Positions 26,501 through 37,800 of a stretch of DNA of 64,000 nt are shown one piece after another. The first letter of the stretch is position 1; every line of letters starts with the position of its first letter. The notes under the pieces were generated by a model that saw only the letters and a list, made by a program, of their open reading frames with translations, searched no databases and was not told where the DNA came from. A program made the translations under genes and the position numbers. The DNA is from Antedon bifida. Its lineage: Eukaryota; Echinodermata; Crinoidea; Comatulida; Antedonidae. The DNA lies in NCBI GenBank assembly GCA_963402885.1, contig OY727098.1, positions 13,998,717 through 14,062,716 on the forward strand, read 5' to 3'.

Positions 26501-28890
26501 CTCAGAGTAATATAACATAAATAAAATGCTCTCTGGATTTAAAAACGTTAAAAGTTATTATAAATTAATAACAATTAATGATCACAAACCCTCCATTCAG
26601 TTGGAAGAGAGTTTATAGTAAATAAAGTGACAAGCCCAACGATAGGTTTAAAACCAGCCAAAGTAAGCATAGCTTTATCTTTATAAAGACTAAAAATACA
26701 TGCAGTTTATCATTTTCATTATTTGCTTCTGCAAATCTGTCTATGAGTAAGTTATTTTCAATTATAGAAAATCAGTGTATCTTTTTCTTTTCACTAACTA
26801 ACTAACTAGAAAAACATAATCAAGGGACAACTTCGACCAAATAAAGTGTCCCCTTAACAGGCGTGTGCCTTAAATTGTGGTTATAGCCTCATTTACACAT
26901 TTTTTTTTTATGATTGAAAAAAAACATAACTGAATATAATAGGCTTACACTGAATAACTAACTAAATACTTAATCTAATCATTGATATGCTGTTATGCAG
27001 GGCACGCATACGGAATATGTAATCATTTCGCCGTTAATAACAGAAAACCGTTGTTTTTCCTGTAAATCGCGAGCCAGATATGATTACAAAAATGATAGCT
27101 GTCTGCTGTTAGAAAGCCAATAAATGCAGCTCACTTTTGTGGTAATACCGAATAAGTGAATATTCTTTGTAATTTGAATCTAATTTGATTAAATTACTTG
27201 TTTGTAGCATTAATTTCAATTGTTTGAAATCAAAACTGACTTTCTTAAAAACTATTCATGAACAACGGGGTTTCACCCTCAACGCAATTTGTCGGCAAAT
27301 CGCAGTTTCGTTTGAAGACATTAAGATGGCAAGTGCCCCTTACTTTCGTTCTCTTTTACTTCTTCCTTCTTCTAAATCCCACTCAAACTGCTGTATTGTT
27401 ACGTTTTTTAATAATTATTTTATTCCGACCGTTGATGTTATATTCATGTGCTAATCTTTTATATTTGAAGTATAGGCCTAATTGTGTGTGTTGTTTAAAT
27501 ATGTCTCTTCTCAGATAGTTCTTCTATTAAATAAAATTCAATTTCAGACAGTCTATCATGACTCTTATTTTTGGCATCGTCATCAAATATTATCTTTTAC
27601 CATCAGTTTTATGTTCAACCTGTTACTCCGTTCTCTATCTATCCCATGTGCTGTACATGGTGTATCAACAGGCATAAATAATCTTGTCAGGATTACGCAA
27701 ATTGTTTTATGTTCACTTATCATGTGGTATTGCCTATATTTTTTTACACCTTGGTGTGGTCTTGCCATAACTTAATATATTACAGATATCGGTACTACCC
27801 CCTACATAGGCCCATACAGCACGAGGGGGATTACCTCACAACATGAACGGCTTATAGTATTTCAAGCTAGGTTGGTGTTCAGAGATCAGCGCAACAGTTT
27901 CAAATAAACCGGCACGGATACCTGTTGATGTTATACGCATGGTTTGTAAATAGTTTACTCCTGTGTCCTCAACACCTGAAAAGCGGTGTTGTTTCATCAC
28001 ATTCCTAACGTATCACCTTGGAGAAGCTAATTACTAACATTTGGAAAGGCAGAAGATCCCCGTGACATCACATTTAAGCATACAGGACTGGCTCTTAATC
28101 CGGTAATCCATCGCTATTAACTGTAGTTGTTCCTGCGGGGATATGAATCTCAAAGTTACATCTGAAAACATCTTTTGATCGTGATTGTCTCGGATTCCAG
28201 AGGCCTAGTAATCACTTCATAGTAGGTGCTCGTCGGTTCGATAGGACAGCCAATCGATTCCATTGATAGCAACCTTCTTATGGGAATTACAGATCAACAT
28301 AATAATATCATATAGGGCCTAGAACTAAACTATGGTTTTAAAGGTTCTGTCGTCATCAATTCATATCCATACCTTGTTGGGTAATGAAATTCCAGTAACC
28401 ACTTTTTATAATTATTAATAGAAAATGTTGTTTGTTTGTGAAGTAATTTTTAATTGATATAATAAATATCTAGGGCCGATAAATTGTTAATATGATAAAA
28501 AAAAGGAATAAATGTTTTCTTGGTTTTTTCGTTGTTTTGCTTTTCAACAATTAGTTTTAGTTCGTAAAAGCCTTTGAATGTTAAAAAAGTAACAACGGAA
28601 CTCAGATCGGGAATAAATACCGGGTAATATCTATCTCTCTCCTACCCATTTTAAAATGTATATTTAGATTTATGTCTAAATTTCACTCATTATATTTTTT
28701 GTATTATATTTTATATACTTATAAAGACAACCAATTTTAATTGTATTAGGCCTATAACCTCATTCATACAAACCTCCATCGTTTCATGGACCCCCACCCC
28801 TATTTATAAAACACCGTAAATACTTTTTTTGTATTGATGTGATTGTATGATATGATGAATAAATGTATTCGTATTCGAATATTTCAGCAG
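20501..28890. other. 8.4 kb without a supported gene, upstream of DMRT
   Basis: Several open frames of 64-97 codons occur but none shows a domain or splice context. The only protein-like piece is a frame ending at a TAA near 23866 (see findings). Less AT-rich islands at about 24590-24660, 25750-25860, 26990-27150 and 27840-28210 could be regulatory, since they lie on the 5' side of a developmental gene; this is inference only. Confidence 0.4.
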
Positions 28891-29035
28891 TTCGGGTCTC
28901 GGTTGGCGCCGACTTCAAGTTCGGGTCTCGGTTGGTGCCGACTTCGAGTTTGGGTCTTGGTTGGTGCCGACTTCGAGCTCGGGTCTCGGTTGGCGCCGAC
29001 TTCGAGTTTGGGTCTCGGTTGGCGCCGACTCCAGG
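28891..29035. repeat. 29-bp minisatellite, five copies
   Basis: Five consecutive 29-base units (starts 28891, 28920, 28949, 28978, 29007) have the pattern TTCGGGTCTCGGTTGGCGCC then GACTTCGAG with a few substitutions. The block is much richer in GC than its surroundings. Overlapping frames on both strands are open only because of the repeat and are not genes. Confidence 0.95.
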
Positions 29036-29793
29036 TTCTGCAATTTGCGTAACCAATTTTTACATTTTGGTTTTTAATGATCTTTTTAACAATTAATATT
29101 AAACCTTCAAATGCACCGTTCTACTTTAGTAGTTGATATTACGTAAGTTTAAAATAATGTTAAAAATGCTTTTAGATGTACAGTCGCTTCGCTTTCGCGA
29201 TTTCAATGCCAAAACAAATACTAATTTAGTAACTACTCAAAATACAAATTAACTCTGTCTTTTCATTGTCACTTGAAACGTACATTGATAAAGTAGTCTT
29301 ACAATGACAAAATCATTTAGGCTAACAATACGAATACAACAATCTGCTTTTTACAGCCACCAGTTGAATATATACCAATTGATATGCAATGAAGTTAAAA
29401 CGAATTCAACAATTGAATCATTAAGTGAACGATATCAGCAAATGTATAAAACAAGGACATTCTAGCGATTAGCGAAGGCGAAGGAACCAAGTACGTTGAT
29501 TATTGTAAACAATACACTAAATACGCTAATTTGACAATTATTTTGAAGGGTCGGTTTTTAAATAATTTCCGAAATTGTGATGTTTATAACAGAAATACTT
29601 AAAAAGAACAAACTAATTGATATAGTTTTGAGAATAATATTGGGAAACTACAAACGAATTGTTTGGCATAAACTAAGGAATGGCATCTAAAGGCATACTG
29701 TAAAAATGTATAAACAAGAAATAATTATTTTTTACAAAAACTGCCGCTTGAATTTTTGAGGTAACTGTTTATAATGTTCTTTCTTCATTAAAT

Positions 29794-32114
29794 CAGGGGC
29801 GGACGCAGGGGTGTTGTTGCCCCAGTTGCTTGGTAATTCATACTAATTTTCTTTCTGTTACTAAATTAAAATTTAGATCCCATTTAATCATAACATAATA
29901 ATAACCATTAACGTCAGCATATATTATGTTTCTAAACATGCTCAGAATGAAGTTCTGACTGGATTGCTTGTGTGCGTCATGAGAAGGTACGAAAGGCCAC
30001 ATATCCATTGCATTTTGCCGGGATTCCCCATCATTTAAGTATTTCCGTAGTAGGCCTACCCTATTTATCTTCATTTCTTTACGTCCGTATATTGGGCCAA
30101 ATTTCCGTATAGTAATTACGGACGTTCCGAACTTTGAAAATATTCAGTGTTCAATTTCTTCTTTCTGCAAATTTCGATCATATTTTCTTTTCTCTGGAGT
30201 GTGGTTTCTGTTTTAAAACTACAGGCATGATATTCGATTTATAGATATTTAGCACTTTTGCCCTTTCCTTGCCTTATTTATTTATTTCGTTTTGTCTTTT
30301 TCTTTGTATTGTATATGGCAAAAATTGAATAAATAAAATAATTATCCCCATATTTCAGACAATAATTTAAAACTTAGCAATACACTAGCTTTATAAATGA
30401 TTGCAATACTTTTAAGACACACACATTGGAAGATTCTTACGGACACTGTTTCTCTATTCATTTTCTTTGTTTATTAAAAGTTTCACATTTTTAGGCAAAC
30501 AATAATTATGACTAGCCATTATTGATTAAAACTAGGCTAGGTCCAGGCCTACTTACTTTTATTAAAGAAAGCGGGACCGAGTGCGATTTTTATTTTGAAT
30601 AATTTTTTATATTTTTGATAACGTACTCTGTATCTTGGAAACCGCTAGTCACAGATACTTAATTATGGTGTCAAAATCGTTAGAATAGGCCTATATGTTT
30701 TTATATTCACTTGAATGAAAAGGTTTGTCCAAAAAATATGGCTCAAAATGTTCAGAAACTACACATTTATATTTAGTCTAATGGTATGTTTTTGCAAAAA
30801 ATGGCCGATTATAACATTATTGACCTTTGAACTTTACACTACATAAAATCGCATAACTTTTTAAATATTGTACATATGAAATTATTTTTGGTATCAAATT
30901 GTTCAGAACATACATGTTTCTATAGAGTCCAATGACACATTATTTGTCCAATAATGGCCTATTGTATGGTTATTAACATTTGAACTATATTTGAAAAGGA
31001 TTTAAACTCAGAATCTTCTTCATGTAGCCCAGGCATTCATTAGAACATGTGATTTGGCACTATATTGTTTAGAATATGGTGGTAATTTAAAGTGCATTTA
31101 AACAGTTGTTTTAATTTGGTTACTGAAAATATTCACTTTTTTTTAAAATATTAGACTATGTATACATACAGTATAGGTTTGGATTATTACTAAATTTGAA
31201 AAATATGTCTCACACGTTATTTAGGAGAAAGTTGGTGTTGACACTATTAACAGAGCCAATAAAGTTTTTTGATGATATACAGTATTGTACATATTTTGGA
31301 GTGGAGTTGTGGCTTGGTGGGTATGATGCTTGGCTACCACTCCAAGGGTCCTGGGTTCAAGTCCCGTCACATGTCAGGATTTTTTCTAAGGACAAAATTA
31401 CAACTCCACTCCCAAAGACTTGTAATAAGAATTTGTTTATGTAGAGCATCTTGTGCATATGTTTGTCTTGTGAACCTCTGAGGGTCCCTAATGATCAGCA
31501 ATTGCTGGATGGATCACCCTCTTTAAATATGGTAACAGTTTTTTTCAAGTTAGTAATTTATTTTTCGATCAAATTAAATTGGTATTAAATGACATATTCA
31601 ACAAACAAATTTCTAAAGATGTGTTTTGTTTATTCTTTATAAAAATTTTTTCTTTTTATAGGGAAATCCGGCAACTTTCGCTAATAGATAATAGTTTAGC
31701 AATCATTGCAACGTAATGTAGAAAACCAAACTTGACACTATACAACGATCATCTTCCTCAGAGCCATAGTACATTGTGAAAATAATTCGAAGAGATTCAT
31801 TTGCCCACTGCAACCAGCAAATAGCGTAAACCGCCACTATTACAACACACGCCCTAACACAAGTTTTATCAATTTATAGTTACCTTCTCAGTTCAATCTA
31901 CCGGCCATTCGTTTATCACGTGAATGTATTTATAATATTGAAAAGTAAAGTATTAAAATCCCAATCATTATTACAACAACGGGGTATAATAACAATAATT
32001 GTATATACAATGAAATAGGATCAACATTTTAATTTAGTGGCAGAAAAAAAGATTTAGTATGAAATTAAGGGTGTTGTCTGGGCAACTATGACAACACCCT
32101 TGGGCCCGCCCCTG
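29794..32114. mobile_element. 2.3 kb non-autonomous DNA transposon with CAGGGGCGG ends
   Basis: The left end reads CAGGGGCGGACGCAGGGGTG and the right end, reversed, reads CAGGGGCGGGCCCAAGGGTG; both continue into TTGT and a GTTGC-containing segment. TAAAT directly flanks both sides, which would be a 5-bp target duplication. CAGGGGCGG-type ends are common in hAT-like elements. The interior has no transposase. It contains loosely repeated paragraphs at 30590-31020 around GTTCAGAA and AATGGCC, and a SINE at 31305-31540. An 11-bp stem (AGGGTGTTGTC / GACAACACCCT) lies at 32068-32100. Confidence 0.7.
31305..31540 (+). mobile_element. tRNA-derived SINE
   Basis: It has a good Pol III A box (TGGCTTGGTGG, about 31311) and an exact B box (GGTTCAAGTCC, about 31353). 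A body follows with TTACAACTCCACTCCCAAAG and ends near CACCCTCTTTAAATA. The body matches the element at 61245-61375 (GTAACTCATG then TCAACTCCACTCCCTAAG), which shows it is a dispersed family. Confidence 0.75.
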
Positions 32115-34726
32115 TAAATGATTCTTTTTATTGATATTGTAGTTAATAATTTAAGAAAAAATGATTTATTATCAATTATTTTTGCTTAACAATGAGTAGT
32201 AAAACGTTTGTGTAACGTAAATATTCTGACATGAAAAAAGTCCTAAAAGACTACTGTCTGTATATATCTCTTGCCAGTCCGAATTTCCAAATACTGTTTG
32301 TTTTCAGCCGTACCAATTTGTTTTCAGCCGTCAGTAAACATAAGCTTCCGCGTTTTCTAATGCGTCCGTCCTCTTGAAAATAAACTGGCTAACGACGCGC
32401 GCGGGGTGGTTGTGGATGGGGAGGGGAAATTAAATAGTGTAAAAACGGTGATCAAAAGACGTGCCAAATTGATAAAAAGAAACTTACATAATTAAGGAAG
32501 ACATAGAATAAATGTTAGAAATCTGCCGATTGATAGCCGAGTTGTTGCTGCTATCTGAGACCCGGGATTCTGGTGACCCAAGTTGCAATCCGTTTAAAAC
32601 GACTTCCTTAGGCCTAAACGGCTAACTGATGTCAGTGTGTGGTGTTTGATCAAGATTTACCAGATTTAAACTAAATAATGTATTGATTATACCACCAATT
32701 AAGCCTCGCAATTATTTGAATAAACGCCCTCCCCAAAAAACATCATTTGGAATAAACCTCCACCCTCTATAATAAACGCCCTGCAGCCCACCACATATAT
32801 TTATACACACAATATTGTATGATAACACAAGCTCAATTCTATTTGTAGTAGAATTCATTGACTGCTATATCTACAATTTACCAAGCATTTTGATAACATT
32901 ATACTGTATTTATCACTTGATTATTAATGACGGTGTGTTGTACAACAAACAAACGCCTCCCTCCCCCTAAAAAACGAACAATAAACATGGTACTGTACTT
33001 TAAACTGTTATATTCCTCACCTTTTTTAGTCTAAAAAACAAATTGGACAAACAGATTAGGTTTATTTTACGAAAAGCAAGCATTTCAATAAGTGTATGGT
33101 AACCGAGGCTTTTTACCCGAGTACGGTATTTAAATTTGTAAATTAATAAATTAGGCCTAATAAGAATTTATGGTGGAAATAATAGATGTTTCAGAATAAG
33201 GTTCTGGCTTCATTTTGATAATGTTCGATTAAAATGCTTTCTTTTTGTTCAAACATTTATTACAAATACCGAAATAAGTAGTGATTTTGTCGCACATGTG
33301 GTGTTAGGCCTCATGGTTTAGCGCGCCGTTTCTGTACGCGTGCGAATTTCTACAGTATTCATCATATGACTTCTTTTGTCCAATCGTAGCTTTATAAACT
33401 GTTTGCCATGGCACGTACGGCACTAGTAACATATCAACAGAACACATTCACATTTTTAATATCGGTTATTCACAGCTAATCTTGAAATTTGCTTTCGTTT
33501 ATCTACGTATTTCTTCTTTTCTTCACTTAAAAAGAGAGTATACAAACAATTTAATATCTAAATTAATTTGGAATATTTCAACAAAAGAACAATAATAACA
33601 CAGATCACAATATGATATTTCTTTCTTTATTATGAAATACCTGCGATCTGCTGTTTTAGGCTGACGATATGCCTCGCCGATCTTGGTTTCGCAAACTTCA
33701 AATGCGCAATCTTACTTTTTGGCCATTGATATCAATGCTTAGTACGTTCGAGTTCGAAACCGCGACAGGTGTAATTATTGAGTATCACCGCTAAAGCTAA
33801 AAATCAAAACTAGACCACAGTGTAATTACAAAACTAGCAAAAAAGATACGAAACCTCACACAAAATAAATTGCAAAATATAAAGAACCTTGAAATAAAAA
33901 AAATGTAATGAAAAAAAAATACACACACACAAATAAAACGAATCCAAATGGGTGCCGTGTTTCCGCTAAATATAAAATATCAACGAAAAATACACCCAAA
34001 ATGTAAAAGTTTGTGTTGATTTCAGATTCCGTAAGCATTATTATTATTCCAATCCAATTCATATTTATCATTAAAATGTATTAATCTGCCGACTGATAAC
34101 AAATCTCCCATACAGAAAAATTGCAAAAATAAAATGTAAATGAATAAACTTAACAATTCGTGTTTCCGCAGCAATGTGTTTCTCATTCGATTTTTGTCCA
34201 CTTTTTTATTTCATCTCTAATGTATCAAATAATTAATACACAACAAAAAACACACAAAATAATAGTTTGGCATTTTATATTTTCGTTAGTGTTTGCGCGC
34301 ACATCTAATTCACACAGCACAATTTTTCTTTAGCGTCTTTTATTATCCAGTCAAAAGTAAAGTCTAGAGTTCCATATCCACTGTACTATTGCTTTAATTT
34401 TTTAGCCTACATATATTTTAAAGTGAAGGGATAGTGTATAACAAATCAATGGCCGTAAATACAGTAATTCCGAATTTTATTAGTGATACAATTTTTCAAA
34501 GTACGTTTATCAGAGTGCGCTTTTATTATACTTGCCCATGCAAAGTATATAATCACATATTATGGCAAAAAAAGACCATGCGGAGCAGGAGTTACTGTTA
34601 GTGTATCATAAATCATGTCATCATGTTCCAAACGCGCGCGCGTGTGTGTGTTCATGTGACTTTTTCAGGCCAATCATAGCTTTATAAACTGTTTGCCATG
34701 GTAGTATGGTACCTAGTGTATTTAAT
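32115..34726. other. Non-coding stretch downstream of CYB5RL
   Basis: No gene is seen. A diverged direct repeat of about 57 bases occurs at 33359-33416 and 34652-34707, sharing AGCTTTATAAACTGTTTGCC then ATGG. In each copy it is preceded by a GCGC-rich stretch. AATAAACGCCC words repeat near 32720-32780. A 71-codon minus frame at 33856-34071 is low complexity. Confidence 0.5.
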
Positions 34727-34732
34727 TTTATT
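34727..34732 (-). promoter_or_regulatory. Polyadenylation signal for CYB5RL
   Basis: AATAAA on the minus strand lies about 124 bases after the CYB5RL stop codon. It is the first canonical signal downstream. Confidence 0.5.
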
Positions 34733-34855
34733 TAACAATAAACTATATTTCAAATGGAAAGTGAAAAAGTATAATATTACAACAGTGTAAATATGTTTTT
34801 CTTTTTTGTAAAAAGTTTATCAATATATAAAAAATATATTATAGTATTTTTATAA

Positions 34856-37800
34856 TCAGAATTTGAAATAGTTGCCATCTTTAACACCAAGTTGTTTTAT
34901 ATATTTTATCATGTCTTTATCAAATGACTTAGTTCCACAAATCAGAAAGTGTGCTTTTGTTGGTGTTACAATCAATTCCTTTTCCAGTAGAGATTTAGTA
35001 AGCCGTGTATACTTAAGCTTCTCATTATACTTGCCAGTTACTTCTTCTTTTCTTTCCTAAAAAATAAATTATAGTCATGTTACATAAAATAAATTATTTT
35101 ATTTGGTATAACATACAATATAAAAGAATTCTTGGTTTAAGTTTAATTAAAATTTATAACAGAACAGTACTTCTAATTGGTCTCCCAAAAGCAGACGTCC
35201 TGAAAATGGGAAACTCTAAAAAAAAACAGTCATGTTCTTCCATTCAAGGTTAAGTCAAAACACCATTAGATTTAAAAAGTTCTCCTATCTAAATATTTAT
35301 TTTTACTATTAGGAATTGAATGCATTGCAAGTGAATATGAAAATAACACATTTATGAATGGTCCTTCTCCTAAAACAAAAAAATGGCTAGAAAAAGAGTA
35401 TCTGGGTTGGAAGAGTTAAGCTTTGTCTACATTATCAAATTTTATGTGAAAAAAAATGTGATGTGCTCATATATGAACATTATGATGTCACAGTCATATA
35501 ACTACCACATTTGGGCACATCACACTTTTTTGTAAAACCAGTTTGATAGTGTAGACAGAGCTTTACATATTTAGTGTATTGCAAAAAACGCATACCTTAC
35601 TTAGTACATACAAGATGTTAATGTTCCAATATGAAGATAGCTCATCTAGCAATGGCTTCATAAGTAAATCTTGATAATTTCTACAAGCATAGATAAGCTG
35701 GATGACTGTGTCATCTTCATCGTTGCTAACTACATGTTGCATAACCTGCAGCATTGGGGCTAGTCCAGTACCAGCAGCGAGTAGTACTAAGTGCGAATAC
35801 TTAAAAGAAACAGTAAAAATCTGTAATGAATGTGCAATCAAAACATTGTGCAACACACAGCTGATGGCTGGCCACTATCTTTTCAAATGGTCTAGACTGT
35901 CATCTAGCCTTTGACATTGATCAAATATGGAATCAGTGGATTTATTAAATATGGAATCAGTGGATTTATTAAATATGGAATCAGTGGATTGATTAAATAT
36001 GGAATCAGTGGATTGATTAAATATGGAATCAGTGGATTGATTAAATATGGAATCAGTGGATTGATTAAATATGGAATCAGTGGATTGATCAAATATGGAA
36101 TCAGTGGATTTATTAAATATGGAATCAGTGGATTGATTAAATATGGAATCAGTGGATTGATTAAATATGGAATCAGTGGATTGATTAAATATGGAATCAG
36201 TGGATTGATTAAATATGGAATCAGTGGATTGATTAAATATGGAATCAGTGGATTGATTAAATGAAGTTTACTTTAGAACAATAGGTGTATTATAAATATT
36301 CTCCCCATTTAACTCATATAACATTCATTATTTGTAAACTACTGAATTTATTTAGGAGGAACAAATTGAGAATTTTTGTTTGTATAATGCACCAAAATAT
36401 ATAAAATAGTTTCATTTCATTCATTTATAGTACAAAAACATGACAAAACAAAGAACATATAGGTCTAATATATTATACTTAATCGATCCTAATTTTGGTA
36501 AAAGTGAATAACTATTATGCGATATTAAAATGGCATAATCAACAAAAACAATTTTTCAAAAATTGTTTTTTTCAGGGGACACTATATCTTTAAGAATTGT
36601 GGCAATTGTATGTATGTGCATACAAGGGTATTTAAATTATTTACAATTATAAATCAGCTATAAAACTGTAAAATAAGGTCAAATTGAAGTCAAATACTTC
36701 AACACCTTCATAAATAACACTATATCAATTATATAGTAATATATTATTCAAATAAATAGGTCAAAACCTACTGTTTAATGAGCAATGAAAAACAATTAAA
36801 ACATTCCATTGATAGCTTAGGTATTAGTAATGTTTCAATTTGCAATATCATTCAAGTTGACTAACATAAGTCATAGAAACATTTTGTGTGATGTTAATAT
36901 AGAATATGAAGTACAAATGTTGGGTTTGATGTAAACAGTAAGGTAAAACAACATTTACACTAATACATTTCCATTTTATCTTATTAAGTTGTATAAAACT
37001 TGTGATATTGATTGATAAAATGGCACCTCTCACTAGTCTAGTTGACTCGGAAATGACACTCCCATGTATCGTACGCAGTAATCAGCAAAACGTAATAATT
37101 TTTGCGTATGTTAGAGATTCATGTTCATGGGAACCTTCACACAGAGTCGACAGTGTTTTGTTTTGATTTTTGTTCAATGCATAGTCACTATTTTATTTTT
37201 TTTAAATTGCTGAAGAGACATGACTGTTAAATTTAGCCTGTATAGCCTCATCTGGTACAGGAGTATGAATAAAAATATCAGCTGAAACAACGAGAGCAAT
37301 AAATTGAAGGGTTGCCCACTGTTATTATCCAATGGCTGAAGTGGGGTACTGTACACATCCCCACATAGGTTCAAGGCAAAGTCTTGGTGGTGTACACAGG
37401 GGCATGCTATATTATAAATACTTTAGTTTCTGATACAATATTTTTTACCTGGTTATGAGAATATTTGAAGTTTCCATAGGGACCACGCCATTCCATTACT
37501 TGTCCTACCTCCCACTGTTTTATGTACTGTGACATTGGACCATCTGCATAAATCTATTCAAAATAGTAATTGAAAATAAAAAGGCCTTCAATGTATAAGT
37601 AACAGTAATTCATAAGTCACAAATTAAAGAAAGTGATAAAATAATGAAAAGTTAAGACCTGTATATATTTACCGTTTTCACTAAAAATATATCATATATA
37701 GGTATACTGCTATGCATTTTAACTTAGCTTTAACAAAAGAATAGTGTTTTCAGTTATATTAGAATTCATTTATGGTCAAACACAGTAAAATATGTACATG

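Noticed and set aside
28784..29096. Overlapping frames around 28.9 kb
   Set aside because: They exist only because of the 29-bp minisatellite; each unit shifts the frame, and both strands are open.
31311..31370. tRNA gene from A and B boxes
   Set aside because: No cloverleaf closes, and the downstream body recurs at 61245-61375, so it is a SINE.
35917..36262. CRISPR array
   Set aside because: The repeats are contiguous with no unique spacers, and the DNA is animal.
35904..36264. Long repetitive frames on both strands
   Set aside because: They are produced by a 24-bp minisatellite inside an intron and have no other coding support.
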